From NCBI GenBank assembly GCA_916610825.1, contig OU744450.1, positions 13,710,489 to 13,774,488 on the forward strand: a stretch of 64,000 nucleotides of DNA, in the 5' to 3' direction. The notes beneath the pieces were generated by a model. It was not told where the DNA came from and ran no database searches. It worked only from the letters and a program-made list of their open reading frames with translations. Shown here piece by piece: positions 22,485 to 34,763 of the stretch (position 1 is the first letter of the stretch; every line of letters begins with the position of its first letter). The position numbers were made by a program, and so were the translations under genes. This DNA comes from Haliclystus octoradiatus. Its lineage: Eukaryota; Cnidaria; Staurozoa; Stauromedusae; Haliclystidae.

Positions 22485-24458
22485 TCACAATATTTCTATA
22501 TTTCGATATTTCGATATTTCGATATTTCTGTGTCTGTCCGCGACTTATGTACGTCTTACTGGCGATATAATACAGATAATCCGTTGTCGGGAAATTATGC
22601 AAACATTTGTGTCGAGATAACCGTGTAAAGTAACAAATTTGTTGTATGAAAAGTATGGGTCTATGACGTTATTTTAAATACAGTTTGTATGAGTGTTTAC
22701 CAAACCTTGTGTTACAAAAATAAAAAGCGAAAAGGTTGCATGAAATAATCGATCATAGCAAACAATATTTAATAAAATACAACTTACCATTTTCAAATGA
22801 GATCCAAATAAAAACTATACGAGTGGCATAATCTTCAAGCAACATTTAAATACATAATAGCGGGTTCTCTGAGTTAATACACCAATCAATAATAAGTTAA
22901 CAACCATATTTTATCGAAGGAGAACGTAAGCCCGATAAGAATAAAATATAAATTGTTTTTTATTCGAAATAATTCTGACAAAAATGATCATTTCATATCG
23001 CGATCAAATGCAAGGTAAAGTAGATTCATTTTCTTTATAAGCAAATCCTTTTCATCAGACATCATAACATGAGCATTTAAATACTACCATCAGCTATGGT
23101 ATTTTATATCTTTGAAGCTGGACTAAACATTCCCAATCTATAAACCATAGCGTCCTTTTCAATAAATTCTGAATAAATATGCATATCACGAATCTGGCAA
23201 AATGAGTTGTTTTCGTTTTTCTATCAAAATAATTAATTTATTCATAATCGTCTTTTCTTTCATTCGACATCTGTAATGTATAGCGCGTAGAAATATCGAC
23301 AACAAGATGTAACATAATATCAATATCGAATTAGTATAGCGATTTATTATAGAATTTTATTTCATTTTAAAAGAATGTTGTTGCTATTATTCTGGAAAAT
23401 TTGATAACAAGAAGCACTATCAGGCCAATTTTTCAGATCATATTTTTTACTTATAAAATTTTATTTTCAACGAACTCTTAGTATTTTGATAGACTGCCAT
23501 GAAAATCACAGGCCTGCTTGCTGAGATTGCAAAGATCAAATATATATAGGCTCATATACTATCATATCATAATATTTTCAGATTATATATATAATTTGAT
23601 TTTCAATACACGCGCGTGTGTCAGCCTTGTTCAATAATACGTTGTCGAAGCAGTAGGTTTGTTGATGACGTCAGTTAAAGCGCCAATAACAGAAAGTAAG
23701 TTAGTGGCCGATTGGTTAATGCTCTGGTATTACAATATCGGGGTCGTCAGTTCAAATCCGCCATTCTGCAATTTTTATCAACGATTTTTCTGAATTTTTT
23801 TTAATATGAAGCAGTAAATCATTGTTAATTAACAAAAGAAATCGTTTGATCATGTTAATAACATAAATTAGTGGCCCATGTGTCTTGTCGACGCTAAATT
23901 AATTTAATATTGAATATATTGAATGCAATGCCACGAGTTTGACCGGCAACACCTTGACGGCGTTATTTTGTGAACACCACATTAGTGTTGTATATATTGC
24001 AATGAAGATTTATCAATCCGAACCGAACGCTATTTGATCGTATCGGGTCAGATTCGGGTTAATATTTTACGTCTTCTGATCGAATAGGATTTGAAGTGAT
24101 TTTTTATGGATAGTTTCAGATTTCGAAATTTGACTGAGTATTTGTAATTTATAATAATTAATGTGTTCTGGCCTCCTTTCAGCACATAAAATAAAGTTTT
24201 TCTATGTAGATATAGCTACGTTAAATTATACATTTCAATCGACTCAATTGATGTGAAATAAATTAAATTTTTATTAAAGGAATGATTAAGATGTATCGAT
24301 TAATGCTACATCGTTTCAATGCGTAGTGTGTCTGATGTTCTCCTCCAGAGTTCATACTCCGTATTATATAGCGATAGTCAGCTTAGTCAATTTTTTAATT
24401 ATAAGTGATCTGAAAGTTTTATCATAGAAGGTCCATTATGGACTACACTCATTGCTAG
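22485..24458 (+). mobile_element. Array unit 2, internally deleted (1974 bp)
   Basis: The unit has both ends: TCACAATATTTC at the left, and a GGTCCATTATGGAC hairpin followed by CTAG|T at the right. About 1 kb is missing at a junction near 22678. The same junction is in unit 5, so the two units are copies of one deleted ancestor. It carries the tRNA-like block described at 23697-23770. Confidence 0.88.
23697..23770 (+). repeat. Degenerate tRNA-like (Pol III-type) block inside the units
   Basis: An A-box-like TGGCCGATTGG (23705-23715) is followed 34 nt later by a B-box-like GTTCAAATCC (23750-23759). The start resembles a serine or leucine tRNA D-arm, but the acceptor and T stems pair poorly, so this is not a working tRNA. 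The block recurs in units 3, 5, 6, 7, 9-14 and, inverted, in unit 8, near 26672, 29600, 32625, 37037, 38400, 43034, 46080, 51410, 54503, 57535 and 60197. It looks like a captured tRNA-derived SINE head. Confidence 0.6.
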
Positions 24459-24507
24459 TATCACTATATTTCGATCACTTATATACATAATACTGTCTGT
24501 TTATATA

Positions 24508-27428
24508 TCACAATATTTCTATATTTCTATATTTCGATATTTCTGTGTCTGTCCGCGACTTATGTACGTCTTACTGGCGATATAATACGGATAATCCGTT
24601 GTCGGGAAATTATGCAAACATTTGTGTCGAGATAACCGTGTACAGTAACAAATTTGTTGTATGAAAAGTATGGGTCTATGGCGTTGTTTTAAAATAATAT
24701 ACTTCATCTGATATTTTATTTGATATCATTGCATTAAAAAATTCAGAGATTTTGAAAAATTTCATAGGTCGATAATCTAGCGGGCAGCCAAATCGACTTC
24801 AAATTGAAATCTCCAGAACAAAAATATTTTGCTTTGAATTTAAAAGCTGCGTGTAAATTGAATTACCAGTATAACTAGGCCAGACAAAATATGTTTTGAA
24901 ATCAAAGAAACGTAGACCTATTTCATATAGTGTTGATATCAGCAATACATATAGCGCGGCACAAACGCTATGAAATTAAAGAGACTTTAGGTCTTAATTT
25001 AATTTATTAATGAAACCAAATGCCGTTCATTACTTTTACCAAAATCGAGATACAAAACATTTCACTCTTAAAAAGGCTATTTTGATATATAACTTGTGAG
25101 AACACTGAGCAAACAATCTGTTTTGAAATGAATAATCTATCGCGGGGCATAAAAACAAATTAACTTGCAAGAATTTTCAAAATGACGTTGGCGTTCGATC
25201 AATTCGAAAAATATTCAAAGTTCGAATAGATTATCTGTCTACAGTATAAAATTATAGAGTTTAGAATTAATCAAGGCATTGCACAAAAGTATTTCTATAA
25301 TTTATTATTTAATATAAAAATATGAATCATTTGGTTTTGAGCAGGCAGCCATTTATTTTCAGATTTTGCTTCCATAATTAACGAAGGAATTATAGGCATC
25401 GATAAAAATTAAAATTTCATTTTGTTGACTTGCTATACGAATAAGACACAGTATGTACTACAGTTTCGAGAATAAAAATAGCGGTGTCTTGTTATTATCG
25501 TTGATCAACATTTAATTAAGTTAAATTGAATTGAGCGTATGATTTGTGATAAATAATAATAATTATAATATTTTCAGCGTTCAAAAATTTTGCTTTGAAT
25601 TTAAAAGCACAAAAACATAATTTAAAAACATTTTTAAATAGTTAATACAGTTTGGATGAGTGTAACTAACCTTGTGTTACAAAAATAAAAGGCGAAAAGG
25701 TTGCATGAAATAATCGATCATAGCAAACAATATTTATTAAAATACAACTTACCATTTTCCAAATGAGATCCAAATAAAAACTATACGAGCGGCATAATCT
25801 CCGAACAACATTTAAATACATAATAGCGGGTTCTCTGAGTTAATACACCAATCAATAATAAGCTAACAACCATATTTTATCGAAGGAGAATGTACGCCCG
25901 ATAAGAATAAAATAAAGATTGTCTTTTATTCGAAATAATTCTGACAAAAATGATCATTTCATATCGTGATCAAATGCATGGTAAAGTAGATTCATTTTCT
26001 ACATAGTAAATTATCCTTTTCGTCAGACATCATAACATGAGCATTTAAATATTACCATCGGCTGTGGTATTTATATCTTTGAAGCTGCACTAAACATTTC
26101 CACTCTATAAACCATCGCGTCCGTTTCAATAAATTCTGAATAAATAGGCATATCACGAATCTGGCAAAATGAGTTGTTTTCGTTTTTCTATCAAAATAAT
26201 TAATTTATTCATAATCATCTTTTCTTTCATTCGACATCTGTAATGTATTATAAATAGCGCGTAGAAATATTGACAACAAGATGTAACATAATATCAATAT
26301 CGAATTAGTATAGCGATTTATTATAGAATTTTATTTCCTTTTAAAAGAATGCTGATGCTATTAGTCTGGAAAATTTGATAACAAGAAGCACTATGAGGTC
26401 AACTTTTCACATCTTTTGTTTACTTTTAAAATTTTATTTTCAACGAACTCTTAGTATTTTGATAGACTGCCATGAAAATCACAGGCCTACTTGCTGAGAT
26501 TGCAAAGATTAAAAATATATAGGCTCATATACTATCATATCATAATATTTTCAGATTATATATATAGTTTGAAATCAATACACGCGCTGTCGCCTTGATC
26601 AGTAATACGTTGTCGAAGCAGCAGGTTTGTTGATTAGTACAGTCAAAGTGCGTACAACAGTAAGTAAGTGGTTGGCTCATTGGTTAATGCTCTGGTATTA
26701 CAATATCAGGGTAGTAAGTTCAATTCCGCCATGCGGCAGATTTTATCAACGATTTTTCTGATTTTTTTTTTTAATATGAAGCAGTAAATCATTGTTTATT
26801 AACAAAAGATATAGTTTGATCATGTTAATAACAGAAATTAGTGACCCATGTGTCTTGTCGAAGCTAAATTAATTTAATATTGAATATATTACATGCGATG
26901 CCACGAGTTTGACCGGCCACACCTTGACGGCGTTATTTTGTGAACAACACATTAGTGTTGTATATATTGCAATAAAGATTTATGAATTCGAACCGAACGC
27001 GATCCGATCGTGTCGGGTCAGATTCGGGTTAATATTTTAGGTCTTCGGATCGGATCGGATTTGAAGTGATTTTTTATGGAAAGTTTCCGATTTCGAAATT
27101 TGACTGAGTATTTGTAATTTATAATAATTAATGTGTTCTGGCTTCCTTTCAACACATAAAATAAAGTTTTTCTATGTAGACAAAGCTACGTTAAATTATA
27201 CATTTCAATCGACTCAATTGATGTGAAATAAATTAAATTTTTATTAAAGGAATGATTAAGATGTATTGATTAATGCTACATCGTTTCAATGAGTATTGTG
27301 TTTCATGTTCTCCTCCAGAGTTCATACTCCGTATTATACAGCGATAGAAAGCTTAGTCAATTGTTTAATTATAAGTGATCTGAAAGTTTTATCATAGAAG
27401 GTCCATTATGGACTACACTCATTGCTAG
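24508..27428 (+). mobile_element. Array unit 3 (2921 bp)
   Basis: A near full-length unit with the standard ends and a short internal deletion of about 0.1 kb near 24860. It ends in the hairpin and CTAG|T at 27425-27428. Unit 4 follows at once. Confidence 0.9.
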
Positions 27429-27430
27429 TA

Positions 27431-28306
27431 TTTCTATATTTCGATATTTCTGTGTCTGTCCGCGACTTATGTACGTCTTACTGGCGATATAATACGAATA
27501 ATCCGTTTTCGGGAAATTATGCAAACATTTGTGTCGAGATAACTGTGTACAGTAAGAAATTTGTTGTATGAAAAGTATGGGTCTATGACGTTGTTTTAAA
27601 ATAATATACTTCATCTGATATTTTATTTGATATCATTACATTAAAAAATTCAGAGATTTTGAATAATTTCATAGGTCGATAATCTAGCGGGCAGCCAAAG
27701 CGACTTCAAATTGAATTCTCCAGAACAAAAATATTTTGCTTTGAATTTAAAAGCTGCGTGTAAATTGTTTGAACAAGTGAAACTTGAAACTGAATCAATT
27801 TTATGATAATTAAAACAATACGAAATACTGAATTACATTGAAATACCAGTAAAACTAGGCCAGACAAAATATGTTTCGAAATCAAAGAAACGTAGACATA
27901 TTTCATGTAGTGTTGATATCAGCAATACATATAGCGCGGCACAAACGCTATGAAATTAAAGAGACTTGAGGTCTTAATTTATTTTATTAATGAAACAAAA
28001 TGCCGTTCATTACTTTTCTCAAAATCGAGATATAAAACATTTCACTTTTAAAAAGGCTATTTTGATATATAATTTGTGAGAGCACTGAGCAAACAATCTG
28101 TTTTGAAATGAATAATCTATCGCGGGGCTTAAAAACAAATTAATTTGCAAGAATTTTCAAATTGACGTTGGCGTTCGACCAATTCGAAAAATATTCAAAG
28201 TTCGAATAGATTATCTGTCTACAGTATAAAATTATAGAGTTTAGAATTAATCAAGGCATTGCACAAAAGTATTTCTATAATTTATTATTTAATATAAAAA
28301 CATGAA
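27431..28306 (+). mobile_element. Array unit 4, 5' part only (truncated)
   Basis: The unit starts two bases after the CTAG of unit 3 and stops at the same internal point as unit 1. Its sequence to about 28177 is nearly identical to the start of unit 6 (offset 2940), which shows recent copying. Confidence 0.87.
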
Positions 28307-28379
28307 TCTACTTATCACTTATATACATAATAATGTCTGTTTATATCTACTTATATTAATAATACTGTCTGTTTATATA

Positions 28380-30352
28380 TCACAATATTTCTATATTTCG
28401 ATATTTCGATATTTCGATATTTCTGTGTCTGTCCGCGACTTATGTACGTCTTACTGGCGATATAATACAGATAATCCGTTGTCGGGAAATTATGCAAACA
28501 TTTGTGTCGAGATAACCGTGTAAAGTAACAAATTTGTTGTATGAAAAGTATGGGTCTATGACGTTATTTTAAATACAGTTTGTATGAGTGTTTACCAAAC
28601 CTTGTGTTACAAAAATAAAAAGCGAAAAGGTTGCATGAAATAATCGATCATAGCAAACAATATTTAATAAAATACAACTTACCATTTTCAAATGAGATCC
28701 AAATAAAAACTATACGAGTGGCATAATCTTCAAGCAACATTTAAATACATAATAGCGGGTTCTCTGAGTTAATACACCAATCAATAATAAGTTAACAACC
28801 ATATTTTATCGAAGGAGAACGTAAGCCCGATAAGAATAAAATATAAATTGTTTTTTATTCGAAATAATTCTGACAAAAATGATCATTTCATATCGCGATC
28901 AAATGCAAGGTAAAGTAGATTCATTTTCTTTATAAGCAAATCCTTTTCATCAGACATCATAACATGAGCATTTAAATACTACCATCAGCTATGGTATTTT
29001 ATATCTTTGAAGCTGGACTAAACATTCCCAATCTATAAACCATAGCGTCCTTTTCAATAAATTCTGAATAAATATGCATATCACGAATCTGGCAAAATGA
29101 GTTTTTTCGTTTTTCTATCAAAATAATTAATTTATTCATAATCGTCTTTTCTTTCATTCGACATCTGTAATGTATAGCGCGTAGAAATATCGACAACAAG
29201 ATGTAACATAATATCAATATCGAATTAGTATAGCGATTTATTATAGAATTTTATTTCATTTTAAAAGAATGTTGTTGCTATTATTCTGGAAAATTTGATA
29301 ACAAGAAGCACTATCAGGCCAATTTTTCAGATCATATTTTTTACTTATAAAATTTTATTTTCAACGAACTCTTAGTATTTTGATAGACTGCCATGAAAAT
29401 CACAGGCCTGCTTGCTGAGATTGCAAAGATCAAATATATATAGGCTCATATACTATCATATCATAATATTTTCAGATTATATATATAATTTGATTTTCAA
29501 TACACGCGCGTGGGTCAGCCTTGTTCAATAATACGTTGTCGAAGCAGTAGGTTTGTTGATGACGTCAGTTAAAGCGCCAATAACAGAAAGTAAGTTAGTG
29601 GCCGATTGGTTAATGCTCTGGTATTACAATATCGGGGTCGTCAGTTCAAATCCGCCATTCTGCAATTTTTATCAACGATTTTTCTGAATTTTTTTTAATA
29701 TGAAGCAGTAAATCATTGTTAATTAACAAAAGAAATCGTTTGATCATGTTAATAACATAAATTAGTGGCCCATGTGTCTTGTCGACGCTAAATTAATTTA
29801 ATATTGAATATATTGAATGCAATGCCACGAGTTTGACCGGCAACACCTTGACGGCGTTATTTTGTGAACACCACATTAGTGTTGTATATATTGCAATGAA
29901 GATTTATCAATCCGAACCGAACGCTATTTGATCGTATCGGGTCAGATTCGGGTTAATATTTTACGTCTTCTGATCGAATAGGATTTGAAGTGATTTTTTA
30001 TGGATAGTTTCAGATTTCGAAATTTGACTGAGTATTTGTAATTTATAATAATTAATGTGTTCTGGCCTCCTTTCAGCACATAAAATAAAGTTTTTCTATG
30101 TAGATATAGCTACGTTAAATTATACATTTCAATCGACTCAATTGATGTGAAATAAATTAAATTTTTATTAAAGGAATGATTAAGATGTATCGATTAATGC
30201 TACATCGTTTCAATGCGTAGTGTGTCTGATGTTCTCCTCCAGAGTTCATACTCCGTATTATATAGCGATAGTCAGCTTAGTCAATTTTTTAATTATAAGT
30301 GATCTGAAAGTTTTATCATAGAAGGTCCATTATGGACTACACTCATTGCTAG
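28380..30352 (+). mobile_element. Array unit 5, internally deleted twin of unit 2 (1973 bp)
   Basis: The unit is essentially identical to unit 2 at an offset of about 5895, including the same 1-kb internal deletion. I noticed one base change (near 29515) and one short indel (near 29103). It ends in CTAG|T. Confidence 0.9.
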
Positions 30353-30354
30353 TA

Positions 30355-33300
30355 TCACTATATTTCGATATTTCTATATTTCGATATTTCTGTGTCTGTC
30401 CGCGACTTATGTACGTCTTACTGGCGATATAATACGAATAATCCGTTGTCGGGAAATTATGCAAACATTTGTGTCGAGATAACTGTGTACAGTAAGAAAT
30501 TTGTTGTATGAAAAGTATGGGTCTATGACGTTGTTTTAAAATAATATACTTCATCTGATATTTTATTTGATATCATTACATTAAAAAATTCAGAGATTTT
30601 GAATAATTTCATAGGTCGATAATCTAGCGGGCAGCCAAAGCGACTTCAAATTGAATTCTCCAGAACAAAAATATTTTGCTTTGAATTTAAAAGCTGCGTG
30701 TAAATTGTTTGAACAAGTGAAACTTGAAACTGAATCAATTTTATGATAATTAAAACAATACGAAATACTGAATTACATTGAAATACCAGTAAAACTAGGC
30801 CAGACAAAATATGTTTCGAAATCAAAGAAACGTAGACATATTTCATGTAGTGTTGATATCAGCAATACATATAGCGCGGCACAAACGCTATGAAATTAAA
30901 GAGACTTGAGGTCTTAATTTATTTTATTAATGAAACAAAATGCCGTTCATTACTTTTCTCAAAATCGAGATATAAAACATTTCACTTTTAAAAAGGCTAT
31001 TTTGATATATAATTTGTGAGAGCACTGAGCAAACAATCTGTTTTGAAATGAATAATCTATCGCGGGGCTTAAAAACAAATTAATTTGCAAGAATTTTCAA
31101 ATTGACGTTGGCGTTCGACTAATTCGAAAAATATTCAAATTTCGAAGAGATTATCTGTCGACGGTCTAAAATTATAGAGTTTAGAATTAATCAAGGCATT
31201 GCACAAAAGTATTTCTATAATTTATTATTTAATATAAAAAAACGAATCATTTGGTTTTGAGCAGCAAGGCTTTTATTTTCAGATTTTGCTTCCATAATTA
31301 ACGAAGGAATTATAGGCATCGATTAAAATTAAAATTTCATTTTGTTGACTTGCTATACGAATAAGACACAGTATGTTAATACAGTTTCGAGAATAAAAAT
31401 AGCGATGTCTTGTTATTATCTTTGATCAACATTTAATAAAGTTAATTTCAGGTATATCAAATTTAACAAAGTTAAATTGAATTGAGCGTATGATTTGTGA
31501 TAAATAATAATAATTATAATATTTTCAGCGTTCAAAAATTTTGCTTTGAATTTAAAAGCACAAAAACATAATTCAAAAACATTTTTAAATAGTTAATACA
31601 GTTTGGATGAGTGTAACAAACCTTGTGTTACAAAAATCAAAAGTGAAAAGGTTGCATGAAATAATCCATCATAGCAAACAATATTTATTAAAATACAACT
31701 TACCATTTTCCAAATGAGATCCAAATAAAAACTATACGAGCGGCATAATCTCCGAACAACATTTAAATACATAATAGCGGGTTCTCTGAGTTAATACACC
31801 AATCAATAATAAGTTAACAACCATATTTTATCGAAGGAGAATGTACGCCCGATAAGAATAAAATAAAGATTGTTTTTTATTCGAAATAATTCTGACAAAA
31901 ATGATCATTTCATATCGTGATCAAATGCATGGTAAAGTAGATTCATTTTCTACATAGTAAATTATCCTTTTCGTCAGACATCATAACATGAACATTTAAA
32001 TATTACCATCGGCTGTGGTATTTATATCTTTGAAGCTGCACTAAACATTTCCACTCTATAAACCATCGCGTCCGTTTCAATAAATTCTGAATAAATATGC
32101 ATATCACGAATCTGGCAAAATGAGTTGTTTTCGTTTTTCTATCAAAATAATTAATTTATTCATAATCATCTTTTCTTTCATTCGACATCTGTAATGTATT
32201 ATAAATAGCGCGTAGAAATATTGACAACAAGATCTAACATAATATCAATATCGAATTAGTATAGCGATTTATTATAGAATTTTATTTCCTTTTAAAAGAA
32301 TGTTGATGCTATTAGTCTGGAAAATTTGATAACAAGAAGCACTATGAGGTCAACTTTTCACATCTTTTGTTTACTTTTAAAATTTTATTTTCAACGAACT
32401 CTTAGTACTTTGATAGACTGCCATGAAAATCACAGGCCTACTTGCTGAGATTGCAAAGATCAAAAATATATAGGCTCATATACTATCATATCATAATATT
32501 TTCAGATTATATATATAGTTTGAAATCAATACACGCGCTGTCGCCTTGTTCAGTAATACGTTGTCGAAGCAGCAGCTTTGTTGATCAGTACAGTCAAAGC
32601 GCGCACAACAGTAAGTAAGGGGTTGGCTCATTGGTTAATGCTCTGGTATTACAATATTAGGGTCGTAAGTTCAAATCCGCCATTCGGCAGTTTTTATCAA
32701 CGATTTTTCTTATTTTTTTTAATATGAAGCAGTAAATAATTGGTAATTAACAAAAGATATCGTTTGATCATGTTAATAACAGAAATTAGTGGACCATGTG
32801 TCTTGTTGAAGCTAAATTAATTTAATACTGAATATATTGCATGCAATGTCACGAGTTTGACCGGCCACACCTTGACGGCGTTATTTTGTGAACACCACAT
32901 TAGTGTTGTATATATTGCAATAAAGATTTATGAATTCGAACCGAACGCGATCCGATCATATCGGGTCAGATTCGGGTTAATATTTTAGGTCTTCGGATCG
33001 GATCTGATTTGAAGTGATTTTTTATGGATCATTTCAGATTTCGAAATTTGACTGAGTATTTGTAATTTATAATAATTAATTACTTCTGGCCTCCTTTCAG
33101 CACATAAAATTAAGGTTTTTATATGTAGATATAGCTACGTTAAATTATACATTTCAATCGACTCAATTGATGTGAAATAAATTTTTATTAAAGGAATGAT
33201 TAAGAGGTATTGATTAATGCTACATCGTTTCAATGCGTATTGTGTCTCATGTTCTCCTCCAGAGTTCATACTCCGTATACAGCGATAGTCAGCTTAGTCA

Positions 33301-33372
33301 ATTGTTTAATTATAAATGATCTGAAAGTTTTATCATAGAAGGTCCATAATGGACCACAACACTCATTCCTAG
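30355..33372 (+). mobile_element. Array unit 6, full length (3018 bp)
   Basis: A complete unit starting TCACTATATTTCG right after the TA that follows the CTAG of unit 5. It ends with the perfect hairpin GGTCCATAATGGACC, 13-14 further bases and CTAG|T. It contains the tRNA-like block and no coding frame. Confidence 0.92.
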
Positions 33373-33447
33373 TATATATATATATATATAATAATCATAT
33401 ATGGCGAAAGAGTCAAAGAATACACATTCTTTATATTGAGTAAAAAA

Positions 33448-33492
33448 TCTGTCTGAAGATCGCTGTGAAAAGCGTGAAACTTGAGTAACAGA
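33448..33492 (+). ncRNA. Candidate minimal hammerhead ribozyme (Penelope-type) a
   Basis: Stem I is TCTGT (33448-33452) with ACAGA (33488-33492). The core is CTGAAGA (33453-33459). Stem II is CGCT with AGCG. The second core is GAAAC (33476-33480). A two-base-pair stem III (AC with GT) is closed by loop TTGA, and cleavage would follow GTA at 33485-33487. The arrangement is that of short type I hammerheads known from Penelope-like elements. The first stem II pair is U opposite U. Confidence 0.7.
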
Positions 33493-33505
33493 ATACACAT
33501 TCTTT

Positions 33506-33550
33506 ACTGTTACTCAAGTTTCACGCTTTTCACAGCGATCTTCAGACAGA
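33506..33550 (-). ncRNA. Candidate minimal hammerhead ribozyme b (mirror of a)
   Basis: This is the reverse-complement arm of the palindrome and repeats motif a on the minus strand. Stem I has one pair fewer because the outer base differs. Confidence 0.65.
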
Positions 33551-33743
33551 TTTTTTACTCAATATAAAGTATACTTATTTATATACTTATTACTTTATAT
33601 ACTTATTTATTTACATCTTTATATAGTAATTGTGTGGGCAAAACAATATAAATAAATGATCTACTATTTAACTATATATATATATATATATAATGTAATA
33701 ATAATAATGATGATATGGTATCTAACAGCAGTTTATATAGTGC

Positions 33744-33775
<32 letters not shown>

Positions 33776-33814
33776 TAAATATAATAAAAGAAGTCAAAGA
33801 CTACACATTCATAA

Positions 33815-33854
33815 TTGTTACCAATAGTTTCATGCTTACGCAATCATCAGACAA
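33815..33854 (-). ncRNA. Candidate minimal hammerhead ribozyme c
   Basis: Read on the minus strand: stem I TTGT with ACAA, core CTGATGA, a three-pair stem II (TGC with GCA), GAAAC, a two-pair stem III closing TATTG, and cleavage triplet GTA. It lies in the left arm of the long Penelope palindrome. Confidence 0.65.
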
Positions 33855-34023
33855 ATAAACTAATTAATGAAAAACACACAGTTGAGACTATATCGATTTA
33901 CAAACCTACAGTTATTGTTTAACAGAACAAAGGATTTTGATGCTAGAAATAAATTGCATTGTTGTTAATTCCTATTATCGCTTGGTTAGTTCTCATCTGC
34001 ATATATAATTTAGAAAATATATA

Positions 34024-34166
34024 TTATGTTTTCACGGATTTATAATTAGTTAGGTAAAATTTATTCTCATGTCTACATTTGGAAATGAGTTCAGACTTTT
34101 TATTCAATAGATCATCTTTAGTGCAAATGATGTGGTGCTTTTCAATTTGGCATAGATGGCATATTT
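34024..34166 (-). pseudogene. C-terminal fragment of a Penelope-like polyprotein (left arm)
   Basis: The minus frame encodes CHLCQIEK, then a KKSELISKCRHENKFYL stretch, and ends at the natural stop. The same tail closes the endonuclease fragment at 46436-46960. Upstream frame codons toward 34221 are loop sequence, not element. It is truncated and non-functional. Confidence 0.75.
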
Positions 34167-34212
34167 TTGATTTATTGCTGTATGCTTTCGATTTAGCTAG
34201 GCAGGTCCAAAA

Positions 34213-34353
34213 ATATGCCATCTATGCCTAATTGAAAAGTACCACATCATTTGCACTAAAGATGATATATTGAATAAAAAGTCTGATCTCATTTCCAAAT
34301 GTAAACATGAGAATAAATTTTACCTAACTAATTATAAATCCGTGAAAACGTAA
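34213..34353 (+). pseudogene. C-terminal fragment of a Penelope-like polyprotein (right arm)
   Basis: This is the mirror copy on the plus strand: CHLCLIEK, then KKSDLISKCKHENKFYL, then stop at 34351-34353. It differs from the left arm by a few substitutions, so the palindrome is not brand new. Confidence 0.75.
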
Positions 34354-34522
34354 TATATATTTTCTAATTTATAAGTGCAGATGGTAACTAACCAAGCGAT
34401 AATAGGAAATAACAACAATGCAATTTATTTCTAGCATCAAAAACCTTTGTTCTGTTAAACAATAACTGTAGGTTTGTAAATCGACATAGGCGGAATTGTA
34501 TGTTTTTCATTAATTAGTTTAT

Positions 34523-34564
34523 TTGTCTGACGATTGCGTAAGCATGAAACTATTAGTAGCAATT
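34523..34564 (+). ncRNA. Candidate minimal hammerhead ribozyme d
   Basis: CTGACGA (34527-34533), a short TGC/GCA stem II, GAAAC at 34546-34550, loop TATTA, then the GTA cleavage triplet. Stem I TTGT pairs with GCAA through one wobble. It is the right-arm partner of motif c. Confidence 0.6.
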
Positions 34565-34763
34565 ATGAATGTGTAGTCTTTGACTTCTTTTATTATATTT
34601 AGCTCTGTCAAATGATAACGAGCACTATTTTTTGCTATTAGATAATATCTAATCACTGTCTGTTTATATATCACAATCTACTTATATTAATAATACTGTC
34701 TGTTTATATATCACAATCACTTATCACTTATCACTTATATACATAATACTGTCTGTTTATATA

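Larger units (their letters stand above)
33429..33570. repeat. Perfect palindrome of ~63-bp arms with 16-bp spacer
   Basis: The arm 33429-33491 is repeated as its exact reverse complement at 33508-33570 as far as I can read. Each arm contains a hammerhead-like motif, so either strand would transcribe one. The sequence resembles the tail of a Penelope-like element copied back on itself. Confidence 0.9.
33787..34598. repeat. Long palindrome of two Penelope-like 3' ends, ~380-bp arms
   Basis: The left arm (about 33787-34168) and right arm (about 34208-34598) are near-perfect reverse complements around a loop of about 40 bp. Each arm holds the last 46 codons of a Penelope-like protein reading outward from the centre, then its 3' untranslated tail with a hammerhead-like motif. 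Two 5'-truncated copies therefore lie with their truncated ends facing each other. Confidence 0.85.
33373..34653. repeat. Spacer with TA microsatellites and two Penelope-derived palindromes
   Basis: Between units 6 and 7 lie TA tracts (about 33373-33391, 33675-33695 and 33757-33777), a short palindrome at 33429-33570 and a long palindrome at about 33787-34598. Both palindromes carry the 3' tail of Penelope-like elements and are described separately. Confidence 0.85.

Noticed and set aside
22407-22628. 73-codon frame repeated exactly at 28302-28523
   Set aside because: It spans minisatellite and unit 5' end and is identical only because the region was duplicated. Other units lack it, and there is no domain.
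23697-23770. Functional tRNA gene inside the units
   Set aside because: A and B boxes are present, but acceptor and T stems do not pair well and no anticodon arm can be drawn convincingly. It is repeated with the unit.
27706-27906. Recurring minus-strand frames of 62-82 codons in most units (also 24519, 30330, 30646, 34767, 52216, 55250, 55554, 58282, 58586)
   Set aside because: These are homologous frames in repeat sequence, variously interrupted or extended between units. No conservation pattern suggests coding.
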